Positions 17,735-26,207 of a stretch of 64,000 bases of DNA are shown here, one piece after another. The position numbers and the translations under genes are program-made. Each line of letters begins with the position of its first letter. The stretch's first letter is position 1. Below the pieces are notes generated by a model, which had not been told where the DNA came from, ran no database searches, and saw nothing but the letters and a program-made list of their open reading frames with translations. This DNA comes from Muribaculum intestinale (lineage in GTDB: Bacteria; Bacteroidota; Bacteroidia; Bacteroidales; Muribaculaceae): contig NZ_CP021421.1 of NCBI RefSeq assembly GCF_002201515.1, positions 2,914,001 to 2,978,000 on the forward strand, written 5' to 3'.

Positions 17735-18625
17735 ATGGCACGATACTCAAACATATTCGCAGGTGGTATGGCTTCCTGCAATCTAAACGGCAGAAATATC
17801 TCTATCATTAACGGAGAAGTGTATGTTGATGGAATTCACTATGTTCCGGAATCTGAGGCCGGAACGGGAGAAGACTACAAACCATTTACACCCGGCAAGA
17901 TGACAGACCACAAGTTCGATGTTTCATCGGATTTCGATTCCATCATATCGAAAGGATTTGTCGATGTGGTGTTCACTCAGTCTGATAAAGAAGACGATTT
18001 TGAGGTCAGAGGAAGACTGCCCGAGAATCTTATCAAAAAGATGAACATTGAGGTCTCAGGTGGAACGCTATACATCTCCATGAAATCAGGTTCATACGAA
18101 AACATTGTCGTTCATGGCGAAGCTCCCACAATCTATGTCAGTAACAAGACATTGAAAGATGTATCATCTTCCGGTAGCGGCGATTTTACAGTAAACGGCA
18201 ATCTGAACGCCTCTGACGGATTCTCTGTTCGCAGCTCCGGCAGTAGCGACTTTAAATGTGGAGTCATCAAAGCAGACAGTAAAGATGTTACTGTTTCCAC
18301 ATCCGGTTCCGGAGATATAGAGCTTGCCGGAGTAGAGGCTTATGTTTTCATGGTACACATATCCGGTTCTGCTGATGTTGACTGCGGCACTGCCAAAACG
18401 AAGATATGCTCCATTGACATAAAAGGCTCAGGCGATGTGAAAATCAATGGGAGCACGGAATCTGTTAATTTCTCAATAGCAGGCTCCGGCGACATAGACG
18501 CAGGTGACTTCAAGGCAGACACAGGCAAAGCCTCCGTTGCCGGTTCTGGCGATATACGTTGTAATGTCGAACGGCTCTCTGACCGAGTCAGAGGCTCCGG
18601 CGACATCCACAACAAATATCATTAA
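17735..18625 (+). CDS. DUF2807 (head GIN) beta-helix protein
   Basis: 296 residues. From about residue 60 it is a DUF2807 domain: FDSIISKGFVDVVFTQS, then many turns carrying SGSGDF / GSGDI motifs (SSGSGDFTVNG, TSGSGDIELAG, KGSGDVKING, AGSGDIDAG). Such proteins form right-handed beta helices, often exported. No clear signal peptide is present, and the N-terminus (MARYSNIFAGGMASCNLNGR) is unlike the usual lipoprotein start. Last gene of the plus-strand run, convergent with the SanA-like gene. Confidence 0.85.
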   Translation: MARYSNIFAGGMASCNLNGRNISIINGEVYVDGIHYVPESEAGTGEDYKPFTPGKMTDHKFDVSSDFDSIISKGFVDVVFTQSDKEDDFEVRGRLPENLIKKMNIEVSGGTLYISMKSGSYENIVVHGEAPTIYVSNKTLKDVSSSGSGDFTVNGNLNASDGFSVRSSGSSDFKCGVIKADSKDVTVSTSGSGDIELAGVEAYVFMVHISGSADVDCGTAKTKICSIDIKGSGDVKINGSTESVNFSIAGSGDIDAGDFKADTGKASVAGSGDIRCNVERLSDRVRGSGDIHNKYH

Positions 18626-18634
18626 TGAGTTGAT

Positions 18635-19252
18635 TCACAAAAGATCTAAAAACAATTTGACTCTTGCAAAATATTCTCTTACAGTATTTCTGATGCGGCT
18701 ACTTGTGATGGGCGAAGGCTCGGCATTATACCCGACTGCATTCAAACCAAAATGGTCTGCCTGATATAAAGCTCTCTCATTGTGATATTTTTGAGAAATA
18801 ATTGTGATGGAATCAAAATCATAAAGGTTTCTGACAGCATCAATGGAATTTATTGTTCGCCATCCTTGCCAATGCTCAATGATGCAGGTGTCGGGAACAT
18901 TGTGAGATACTAATGAATCCCGCATTGCTGTCGGTTCATCACATCCATGTTTCTCCGTCATTGTGTAATCACCTCCACTGACAAGTATCCGACGGATTTT
19001 CCCGACATGATATAGGTCGGCTGTAGGCTTGATGCGGTTATCGAAGTAGTAGTTATGCACTCCATCGGGTGTTATTGGAGAAGTTCCGAGTAATAAGCCT
19101 ATTTCTCTTGACGGAACATCAGCTAAATTATCGAAAGTACGTCCTTTTGCATTGTTTGCCACAATATAATTGCAGATTGCAATAATTACTACCGCGGTCA
19201 ACATACATCCGATAGCGATGAATGAGATTTGTTTAGTTCGTTTGTACAGCAT
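18635..19252 (-). CDS. SanA/YdcF-type DUF218 membrane protein
   Basis: 205 residues. One N-terminal membrane helix, then a DUF218 domain: GLLLGTSPITPDG, NYYFDNRIKPTADLYHVGKIRRILVSGG, DEPTAMRDSLVSHNVP and ITIISQKYHNERALYQA. In E. coli SanA affects envelope exclusion of vancomycin; the biochemical activity is not established. It overlaps the lipoprotein gene upstream by 20 bases. Confidence 0.85.
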   Translation of the reverse strand: MLYKRTKQISFIAIGCMLTAVVIIAICNYIVANNAKGRTFDNLADVPSREIGLLLGTSPITPDGVHNYYFDNRIKPTADLYHVGKIRRILVSGGDYTMTEKHGCDEPTAMRDSLVSHNVPDTCIIEHWQGWRTINSIDAVRNLYDFDSITIISQKYHNERALYQADHFGLNAVGYNAEPSPITSSRIRNTVREYFARVKLFLDLL

Positions 19253-19895
19253 TACGATACTCTTTTAATCGTACATGTTCAAGGTCGAGAGAATCCACCA
19301 AATTACCCGTTTCGTCAAATATCTGCAAGAAGGTATATCTGCCTGCTATATCAGGATCTGAAACATATCGATACGACTGAAATATCATATATCCTTCTTC
19401 AGAGGTCGAACCAATATAGCCTTGATTCGCGGGCACATACCAAGCTTTACGTTTATCTACATCAATTAAGTACGAGAATTCATTCCTCATATCTGGACAT
19501 CCCTCAACTATCAGCTGTAGAGGATCATAATTGTAAATCTTCACTCTGCTCGTAACAAGAATCGAGTCAATAGGCACAGGATAAAACCTGTCTCCATCTG
19601 CCATATACCAGCAATGCCAGTCTGGCCGAATAGTCTGATAGAGTTTGGTTTCCTTCTTGGTGGTTTTATTCTTTATCCATAGTGCAACCTCCGGGATATC
19701 AAATTCATCCTTTGCAGAATCGACGATTTGAATATACAATGCAACGGAATCATTTTGGGCGACAAGCTTTTTGTCGGAATCCCAGTCACGGTTTGTACCA
19801 TTTGCAGAATTACGTTGATTGCAACTTAACAATGCCACCATACTTATCAATAATACGAGAATATCAGCTGTTGTTTTCATCGGATGTGTTTTCAT
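19233..19895 (-). CDS. Lipoprotein of unknown function
   Basis: About 220 residues from the ATG at 19895 (MKTHPMKTTADILV); ATG 19880 is an equally good start. A lipoprotein signal ends in ALLSC. The mature part is beta-rich (YIQIVDSAKDEFDIPEVALWIKNKTTKKETKLYQTI ... GYIGSTSEEGYMIFQSYRY) and no family is recognised. The frame continues upstream to 20021 without signal-like sequence, so the longer start is rejected. It overlaps the end of the decayed gene upstream. Confidence 0.65.
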   Translation of the reverse strand: MKTHPMKTTADILVLLISMVALLSCNQRNSANGTNRDWDSDKKLVAQNDSVALYIQIVDSAKDEFDIPEVALWIKNKTTKKETKLYQTIRPDWHCWYMADGDRFYPVPIDSILVTSRVKIYNYDPLQLIVEGCPDMRNEFSYLIDVDKRKAWYVPANQGYIGSTSEEGYMIFQSYRYVSDPDIAGRYTFLQIFDETGNLVDSLDLEHVRLKEYRNAVQTN

Positions 19896-20480
19896 TATAA
19901 ACAGAGTAAAACAATTCCATATCCTCCAGATTGGCGTTATTGCCAAACAAGCATGGACTATTCCTGGTAATGTTGTACGCCTGAGCCAATCGAAGGAGCT
20001 CCTTAAAAGCAACCTTATCATGAGGATGAGTCTTCAGGTGTGCAATATAGACCAATGCGACACGATTCCGCATATCATTGTAGAACAAGTTATACATGGC
20101 ACCATCATTACTTCTACTGCCGAAAATATTTATCTGAAGAGCTACTCGCCACATTCTCCATAATTCGCCCAGCAGAGGCGAATACTTATTTTCTCTAAGC
20201 AACTTATCAAGTACTGCAACCATTTCCTTGTCACTTCTTTGCGGATGGCGATAGTTACAATAAGCAAACTCACGAGCCAGAACACACTGCTTTGAGAAAT
20301 CTGTCTCCTCAAGAGTCATTCTCAACAACTCCCGACGGAATGAAGCGGTGTCAGCCAGTGCTTTGGCGTGAATCTCTGAATACTCCTTAAGGATTGTTTC
20401 AGGCTTAAACTCCTCATCGGATATATGGTTTTCGATAAAGGCAGTTGAATACGATTATAAGCCTCATAGAATCTGTCTAC
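19864..20480 (-). pseudogene. Helical protein of unknown function, frameshifted near its start
   Basis: About 155 residues are open from the ATG at 20328, but coding sequence extends further back in this frame (FIENHISDEEFKPETILKEYSE) to a TAA near 20453. Before that, NPDVDRFYEAYNRIQ continues in another frame. This looks like one gene with a frameshift near 20455 and no clear start. The protein is helical and repeat-like with no recognised domain. Confidence 0.5.
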
Positions 20481-20504
20481 ATCAGGATTTTCTTGGGAAT
20501 TGGG

Positions 20505-20908
20505 TTATTTGCCTTTTCTTATCCATACGGCGGCAGTTTTGGAGGCCGACAATAGGGCTTCTCTTATATCTCGTTCACTGATTCCGGAAACATTTATTGA
20601 GTCGAGTGCATCGGCTTGTTCCAATCCGAAGTCCGATTCTGACATATAGCGTTCAGCGGTGCTTACATCATAGGCCATTGTGTTGAAGGCCAAAGCAATG
20701 TTGTAGCATTGAAGCAGAGAGTCAACAAAATGACTCAACGTCAATGTGTCCGGCATTTCCGGATAACGAATTTTGTGGCTGATGGCCACGAATCCTTCTC
20801 CGTCATCTCCGATATTTGGAGACCACTGGTCTTCGCCCATCGAATCAAGGTAAACTTGGTATGGAAACTGCGGGATTAAAAGCTCTCGCCGGGCGCTGTT
20901 GCTGCCAT
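20505..20908 (-). pseudogene. Unknown gene truncated at its 5' end by an IS21 remnant
   Basis: About 130 codons, acidic and alpha/beta in look (YQVYLDSMGEDQWSPNIGDDGEGFVAISHKIRYPEMPD ... SASKTAAVWIRKGK). The native start is missing: sequence upstream of 20908 is IS21 istB DNA, and the frame can only open at a TTG inside it. Its 3' end is next to the frameshifted gene, so both may be parts of one decayed operon. Confidence 0.55.
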
Positions 20909-21407
20909 CAGGCAAGACTCATCTGGCGACAGCTCTCGGTATCGCCGCATGTAATGCCGGACACTCGGTGCTGTTCACATCCGTGCCAAGACTGCTCACG
21001 CAGATACGCGAGTGCCGCAACGCTTTGACACTCCGGTCGCTGGAAAACAAGTTCGAGAGATACGACATGGTCATCTGTGATGAGTTCGGATACGTCTCCT
21101 GCGACAAGGCCGGCGCAGAGATGCTCTTTAACCATCTCTCCCTCCGCACCGACAAGAAGACGACCGTCGTCACAACCAATCTCGCCTTCAACCGCTGGAA
21201 CGAGATTATTGACGACAAAGTACTGGTCACCGCAATGGTAGACCGCCTGACCCACAAGGCTATACTGCTTAACATGACAGGCAAATCATACCGCATGAAA
21301 GAAACTCAGGAAATGATGACTCAACAAATATAATTATCTTTGCATCCCCATCCCGGGTGGTCCCCTTTTCAAATGCTATCCGGGTCCATTTTCAAATGTT
21401 AGATACA
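20909..21407 (+). mobile_element. IS21-family remnant (copy C): 3' half of istB and right end
   Basis: Identical in type to the right 499 bp of the complete copies: from GGCAAGACTCATCTGG in the istB Walker A codons, through the istB stop (MTQQI), to the terminal CA at 21407. istA and the first half of istB are missing, and the inner repeat carries GGGTCCATTTT instead of GGGTCCCTTTT. It is flanked left by a truncated gene and right by the decamer array of a recombinase module, with no target duplication. Confidence 0.92.
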
Positions 21408-21443
21408 GTTCGTGCGCGTCCGTTGACGTCCGTCTACGTCCGC
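21408..21443 (-). repeat. 10-bp tandem repeats, recombinase module C
   Basis: On the minus strand three decamers GCGGACGTAG / ACGGACGTCA / ACGGACGCGC are followed by a partial fourth (ACGAAC) cut off by the IS21 remnant. The layout matches arrays at 45233-45272 and 53483-53522, though the sequence differs. Confidence 0.7.
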
Positions 21444-21515
21444 AAACCTCCACCACCTTGCTGACGCTTGTGGTGAAATGAGTCGCTGTCGTACAAAATC
21501 CGTACAAAATAGTGC

Positions 21516-21556
21516 ATAAAAACGCCTAACACTGACAGTTATCAGCATTAGGCGTT
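21516..21556 (-). terminator. Hairpin terminator in recombinase module C
   Basis: AACGCCTAA and TTAGGCGTT form a 9-bp stem. On the minus strand it is followed by TTTATGC, a short T tract. Confidence 0.6.
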
Positions 21557-21630
21557 CTTGTAAGATTTAAGTTTTATCGTTCAGTAACAGTCAATTGCTA
21601 TCAATATAACACATTGATAATCAACCAATT

Positions 21631-21643
21631 ACTTGCCGATGCA
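21631..21643 (-). other. TGCATCGGCAAGT motif, candidate attachment or end sequence
   Basis: Minus-strand TGCATCGGCAAGT. Copies reading TGCATCGGAAAGT lie at 45035-45047 (+) and 53722-53734 (-), each outside a hairpin and decamer array. I infer a conserved module end; a recombination role is not shown. Confidence 0.4.
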
Positions 21644-21788
21644 GAAGCGGTTAATTTGTTTATATACAGATAAGTGTAACTCTAATCCGTACAAGTGACG
21701 TGAATTTTCTATAGTTGTAAGTTGATAACCGTCTGCTACTTAAATCATTACAAGCCGCATTTGCCAAACCGACAACAGTGACTCAATG

Positions 21789-21821
21789 CAAAGGTAGCTA
21801 CAATAATCCGATTATCAAAGG
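21789..21821 (-). promoter_or_regulatory. Leftward promoter with palindromic operator, copy 1
   Basis: Minus strand: TTTG (21816-21819), 19 bases, TACCTTTG (21789-21796), a Bacteroidota -33/-7 pair. The spacer holds the near-perfect palindrome ATAATC-C-GATTAT. 29 of 33 bases match a second copy at 24936-24968. Confidence 0.55.
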
Positions 21822-21873
21822 GATATCGCATCTTTAACTTTTCGCGACATACAGATGAGCGTACAAAACGGGA

Positions 21874-23406
21874 CTATTCTGGTTTCGTTATGAATTTTTT
21901 GAGACTCTCATATTGCTCATATATGTCAGGAATCTGATATTTGTCATTGTGTATTGCTCCACGACCGAGTTCGATGTCTTTGATGACATTTTTGCAGTCT
22001 CCGGCTATGGTCTTATTCACACAATCTGTTGCGAATGTGGCTTTGATTTCGGGGATGAGTTCCTTCGCGTCTATGTCCATCAGATTGCTCATCACAAAAC
22101 CGGCGAATGTGCCGTCACAAGCTCTCTGAACAGGAAGATTTGAAACCATATTGTTCAGAAGTCGTCGGAACACTTCGATAATTTCGCCACGTCTTTCCGG
22201 CTGATTGAAGATTATCATTGCTAAAGCATCGGGTGCCTGTGAGCGGAGATAAGAGTCCAGTCCGGGTTGGCTCAGATACGCTTCTATTGCGGTGATATTA
22301 TCCTTGCCACACGCATACAGAGCAGGGTGTAGTAGTTCCGGAGTCAGGTCGCCAAGATGATAGTCGGCAAACTCATCGGTCTGTCGCATAATCTCAAGAA
22401 CTGCATCAAGACCCTTGTCGCTTTGAAGTTGGGCGAGAAGTATGAGCGAGTGCATAATAGCACTGTTGTTCCAACTCTCGATTGTATCATCATTGATACC
22501 TTTATATGTTTTGCCGATAGAATAGAGCATGACATTGCTGATGTCTTGTGCCGCTTCGTCCTTCGGCAGAGCAAGTATGCGGTCGATGACCTCACGGGGC
22601 AGACAGCTGTAATTATCAGGCGAAAGCAGCTCATCCGCTATAAACTGATTCTTGACGGAAAGCGTCTGAGGATAGTCGGGGTATTGATAGGTGTATTTTT
22701 CATCGGGATGACGGTCTGACTCCTCTTGCCATTTGCTCATCCCTTCAAACGCTTTCTTTATGGTCTCAGAGTCGATTTTGGATAACGGAGAGTATTCATC
22801 GTCATCATCACTGTCGTCCTCGTATTCCTCTCCAAAAGGCATGACATATTCAAAATCATCGCCAAGGTTTTTCTTCAGTGTATGGTAATATGGCATTTCC
22901 TTTCTGTCAGGATTGACAACAAGAAAATGTTTGCCGTTTTTACCGAAATCATATTCAATCAGCGGTATGTCATCCGTATCCTCTTCCAGAATATATCCGG
23001 CCGGATCAAACTCTTTTGACGGTTTAATGCCACCTTCCTCAGCGAAAGCCATTGCTCCATAGATAATGTTGTGGGCTTCATTATAACTGATTTCTTCAAG
23101 TCCCATCCCGTTTTTATAATTGTCAAGGTACTGTTCAAAATCATACGGAGTTATATTTTCATGGTACCCGGCATCCTTTACGCCGAGACAGAACGTATCG
23201 ACAAGAAAGGATCCCATAACCAGATTGCCGCTTGGTCGCATTCGGGTAACGATGACATGAGCCATTCCGGATTCCTGCCAATCAGGAGGAGCGATATAAC
23301 ATTTGCCAACTGGCAGGGTTCGCGCTTTTTCACGCATGAACCGATATGGAGAAAGTGCGGGCTGCTTTTGTCCCTTGCTTTTATTCTTGGATTTCTTCTT
23401 AGCCAT
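21874..23406 (-). CDS. DUF1186-like protein with acidic linker
   Basis: 510 residues. A Lys-rich start (MAKKKSKNKSKGQKQ) precedes a small alpha/beta domain (GKCYIAPPDWQESGMAHVIVTRMRPSGNLVMGSFLVDTFCLGVKDAGYH). An Asp/Glu-rich linker (EEYEDDSDDDDEY) follows near residue 200, then a helical-repeat C-terminal half (ALYACGKDNITAIEAYL, FAGFVMSNLMDI, FATDCVN) like DUF1186. No catalytic motif seen. It runs toward the IS21 remnant, and the Fic gene precedes it by 71 bases on the same strand. Confidence 0.6.
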   Translation of the reverse strand: MAKKKSKNKSKGQKQPALSPYRFMREKARTLPVGKCYIAPPDWQESGMAHVIVTRMRPSGNLVMGSFLVDTFCLGVKDAGYHENITPYDFEQYLDNYKNGMGLEEISYNEAHNIIYGAMAFAEEGGIKPSKEFDPAGYILEEDTDDIPLIEYDFGKNGKHFLVVNPDRKEMPYYHTLKKNLGDDFEYVMPFGEEYEDDSDDDDEYSPLSKIDSETIKKAFEGMSKWQEESDRHPDEKYTYQYPDYPQTLSVKNQFIADELLSPDNYSCLPREVIDRILALPKDEAAQDISNVMLYSIGKTYKGINDDTIESWNNSAIMHSLILLAQLQSDKGLDAVLEIMRQTDEFADYHLGDLTPELLHPALYACGKDNITAIEAYLSQPGLDSYLRSQAPDALAMIIFNQPERRGEIIEVFRRLLNNMVSNLPVQRACDGTFAGFVMSNLMDIDAKELIPEIKATFATDCVNKTIAGDCKNVIKDIELGRGAIHNDKYQIPDIYEQYESLKKFITKPE

Positions 23407-23477
23407 AATAGTTGGATATGTTGTTATTGATGAAACAAATTTGAAAGAGAGATTGATTACCGTTCCATATAAATTTT

Positions 23478-24512
23478 CTAAAAGTAAGTCTTGACGGCGA
23501 AAAGGAATTGGTCGATGAAAATGTGTTTGAAAACGGCGATGTTGTTCTGCTCGTAGAACATTAGCATTGCCTTTTTGTAGTCAATCGAATCCACTGTGCG
23601 GAATGAAATCGGGCAATAGCCGTTGGCGATTAGAATGCCGTTGCTCACTATTCGTGCTGTACGTTTGTTACCGTCGGTGAACGCCTGAATATAGCTGAGT
23701 AAAACGAGCGCGAGCAGGGCTTTCTCAAAGATATTATTCTTGCCGTTTATTAGTCGCACGGTATCTTCAAGAGCCTCGCGAATCTGAAACTCATTGTCGA
23801 GGGGAGTGTAGTTGGTTCCGGTAATACCTACTCGGCGGTGACGGATATTTCTCTCAACACCTAATTCTTTTGTTAGTAGGGCATGAATCTCCTCGATACG
23901 GGCGACAGTCAAATCTTTAAGATAGTCTGGCACATCGAGAATAAAGTCGAGCGCATCCTTGTGATTGAGTAGCATCACGGCTTCCTCCTTGGTCTTTCCG
24001 CTTGCCGTTTGTTTCTCTTTCAGCAGCCTTTCAGTTTCAAGTAAAGAATAAGTGTTGCCCTCTATCTGCGAAGATTTCCATGACAAATCGATTCCGAGAC
24101 GTTCCATCTCTTTGCGATATTCCAACTCGGACATCTCCGAGAGATGCTGACGGAAGACTTGCTGTGCGTCATCAAGCCGTTGCAGTTCCTCATCGGAGAA
24201 TAAATCCACCTTTGGAAGAATTTCATTTATGAGCTCAAAATTGAACGACTCCTGCACCTGACGCTCGTCGATATCCTTGTCAAAGTATGTGTCAAGGTTC
24301 AGCTCCATAGTCACATGAGCCTGCGGAGTAAGTCTATAACGAGTAGCCGGACCACGACCGACAACCTCTATGTGTCCTTTAGCGACGCCATCGGCAATCA
24401 ATCGTTTGAGTGTTGCCGGACTTGGTGTATTGGTCAATGACGAGCCTATTTCAGCACGTGATGCCTCTGGATTGTAGTGAAGGAACTGAAGGATTTCAAT
24501 CTCTTGATTCAT
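23478..24512 (-). CDS. Fic-family protein with winged-helix start and altered Fic motif
   Basis: 344 residues. Residues 1-65 are a winged helix (EIEILQFLHYNPEASRAEIGSSL ... VVGRGPATRYRLT). The inhibitory-helix motif S147-xxx-E151-G152 (SSQIEGN) precedes the Fic core. The core motif is Q276-A-F-T-D-G-N-K-R-T-A-R287, in place of HxFx(D/E)GNGRxxR: the catalytic His is Gln and the second Gly is Lys. AMP transfer would be impaired or different. Fic proteins modify target hydroxyls with nucleotide groups. The dyads upstream suggest that its winged helix controls its own promoter. Confidence 0.85.
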   Translation of the reverse strand: MNQEIEILQFLHYNPEASRAEIGSSLTNTPSPATLKRLIADGVAKGHIEVVGRGPATRYRLTPQAHVTMELNLDTYFDKDIDERQVQESFNFELINEILPKVDLFSDEELQRLDDAQQVFRQHLSEMSELEYRKEMERLGIDLSWKSSQIEGNTYSLLETERLLKEKQTASGKTKEEAVMLLNHKDALDFILDVPDYLKDLTVARIEEIHALLTKELGVERNIRHRRVGITGTNYTPLDNEFQIREALEDTVRLINGKNNIFEKALLALVLLSYIQAFTDGNKRTARIVSNGILIANGYCPISFRTVDSIDYKKAMLMFYEQNNIAVFKHIFIDQFLFAVKTYF

Positions 24513-24526
24513 ATCTGAAAGTTTTA

Positions 24527-24609
24527 TCGGCTCAAAATTGCTAAAAATTATTGGATTATCGGCTCAATTCGAGCCGATTTTTGCCATACTTGCACGTGAT
24601 TTGAGCCGA
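24527..24609. promoter_or_regulatory. Operator array upstream of the Fic gene
   Basis: TCGGCTCAA at 24527-24535, the dyad TCGGCTCAATTCGAGCCGA at 24559-24577 and TTGAGCCGA (inverse) at 24601-24609: four half-sites within 83 bases directly before the Fic start. Probably bound by the winged-helix domain of that protein. Confidence 0.6.
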
Positions 24610-25057
24610 TATATTCATAGTGTCTATGACTTATGATGTCTTACTCTTTGCATCTTTTTAACTTTGTCATCGTATGTATATGGTGATTCCGGGAGTTCCA
24701 GTATTAAAGATTCCCAACTTGTAGCCAATGGTTATTTGTAAGTGTCACCATGATGATATTTATATCCTATATATGGGTATAATATTCCATAAAATGATAT
24801 TTGCAAATTTGGACATGAAATATCGTACAACCAAATTTATTGCGTCTTAATTGAAATTCCTTTTGTAATATGGGATAGTTCGAAATGTGTTTCTTCCTTT
24901 GATTATAAATTCTATCTGTTCGCATCCTTATTATACAAAGTTAACTATAATAATCCGATTATCGAAGGAAGATACAGAGTTTTTCAAATTATTATTGTAA
25001 ATTTGCACTTACTTGTTGAATTCTAAGCAAGTAGAACAAAGCTAGTAAAGTGATTAT
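24610..25057. other. AT-rich intergenic region
   Basis: About 450 bases between divergent genes. It holds the second promoter/palindrome repeat (24936-24968, leftward) and a TAAATTTG box (24998-25005) suitable as the -7 element for the gene at 25058. No coding frame is convincing. Confidence 0.5.
24936..24968 (-). promoter_or_regulatory. Leftward promoter with palindromic operator, copy 2
   Basis: Minus strand: TTCG (24963-24966), 19 bases, TAACTTTG (24936-24943), again with ATAATC-C-GATTAT in the spacer. It matches 29 of 33 bases of 21789-21821. Together the two bracket the DUF1186-like and Fic genes as direct repeats. Confidence 0.5.
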
Positions 25058-26083
25058 ATGTCAAAGAAACAAGAGAAGCAATATAGTATTTCCATATCGA
25101 CAGAAGATTTTACTTACGACACCAAGAACAATATAGTTCAAATGGTAGATTCAGAAGGTAAAACTGTAGCTGTAGATACATGGAAATATGCTATATATTT
25201 CTTTGAAAATATCCAAAGGAAAGATATTTCAGAGCATAGTGTTTATCTTGATGGACTCCGACTAGATAAATTTGTAGAGATTTTCATAAAAGATAAAAAC
25301 CATCAAAAGATTTGCACATTCTTGACCGATGATTATTCATGTTTTCTTCATCATGAGATGCTGGAAAAGTATGGTACATATATAAATTGGGTAGCATTAT
25401 ATGGACTATGTGCCTATATACGAGAGATAATCAATCGTAGATATGCACTTTTACTAAAACCTACACTGAAAGATACTGTTGAAGAGATAGGAGGTCTGGA
25501 TAATCTTGAAAGCGTAACCTTCAATCTTAAAAATGGTAATAAACACAGTACAGATTTCTGTGAGGTTAAGAAGTTAATAGTTAATTCCCTTGAAGGGAGT
25601 GATATGTCAATGGTTGGTTTTGATCGGTTAATAAAGAAAATTGATGTTTACACTAAAGAATATGGGCAGATTGAGTTTGTACGTTATATCTCAAAATTCT
25701 TGCATAACTATTTCGGTTCTGTAAAACGAAGAAAGAATAGTTACCTTACAACGACAGAACAAAAGTTGGTCTGTTATCTTCTTAAGTTTTTTGATTTTTC
25801 TCCTGAAATTGTAACGGAATCCCGATTTAGACAACTTTTCAATAATAAGTATAAAGCGGTTGACCACATAATGCCTCTCATTATTCCTGGTTTATTAGAA
25901 ACGAAGCTAAAATTATACATAGAGTTTATTCCTTATAGCATTTGGAGCAAAGGTAATATAAACCCTCTTAAAGAAAATGAATTGCATAAAGAGGCTTCCT
26001 TAACAAACTTCACTATGAATATGGGGGAAATGCCAGATGTCTCTGTACTAATAAATTTGATAGATGGAATAGCAGGGAAATGA
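25058..26083 (+). CDS. Unknown protein, AT-rich gene
   Basis: 341 residues, Lys/Ile/Tyr rich, no signal peptide or membrane helix. Stretches include INWVALYGLCAYIREIINRRYALLL, FVRYISKFLHNYFGSVKRRKNSYLTTTEQKLVCYLLKFFDFS and EFIPYSIWSKGNINP. No family recognised. Base composition is clearly more AT-rich than the chromosomal genes to the left, which suggests transfer. A strong terminator follows, so it is probably its own transcription unit. Confidence 0.65.
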   Translation: MSKKQEKQYSISISTEDFTYDTKNNIVQMVDSEGKTVAVDTWKYAIYFFENIQRKDISEHSVYLDGLRLDKFVEIFIKDKNHQKICTFLTDDYSCFLHHEMLEKYGTYINWVALYGLCAYIREIINRRYALLLKPTLKDTVEEIGGLDNLESVTFNLKNGNKHSTDFCEVKKLIVNSLEGSDMSMVGFDRLIKKIDVYTKEYGQIEFVRYISKFLHNYFGSVKRRKNSYLTTTEQKLVCYLLKFFDFSPEIVTESRFRQLFNNKYKAVDHIMPLIIPGLLETKLKLYIEFIPYSIWSKGNINPLKENELHKEASLTNFTMNMGEMPDVSVLINLIDGIAGK

Positions 26084-26107
26084 GCCATATTCTGTTAATT
26101 ATTGATG

Positions 26108-26152
26108 GGCGGAAGAAACTAACAGTTTGTTTCTTCCGCCTATGATTTTTTA
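26108..26152 (+). terminator. Strong terminator after the 25058 gene
   Basis: Perfect 12-bp stem GGCGGAAGAAAC / GTTTCTTCCGCC (26108-26119 and 26129-26140), followed by a T run after 5 bases. Confidence 0.8.
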
Positions 26153-26207
26153 CGTGTAGTTTTGCATCGTCAAACAATTTGATGTTAAACGTTAATTGAT
26201 AGAAATT

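Larger units (their letters stand above)
21408..21873. other. Gene-free end of a recombinase module
   Basis: 466 bases without a gene. Reading leftward they hold a promoter-like repeat (21789-21821), the TGCATCGG-type motif (21631-21643), a hairpin (21516-21556) and the decamers. The HTH and recombinase genes expected to the left have been replaced by IS21 remnant DNA. Confidence 0.6.
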
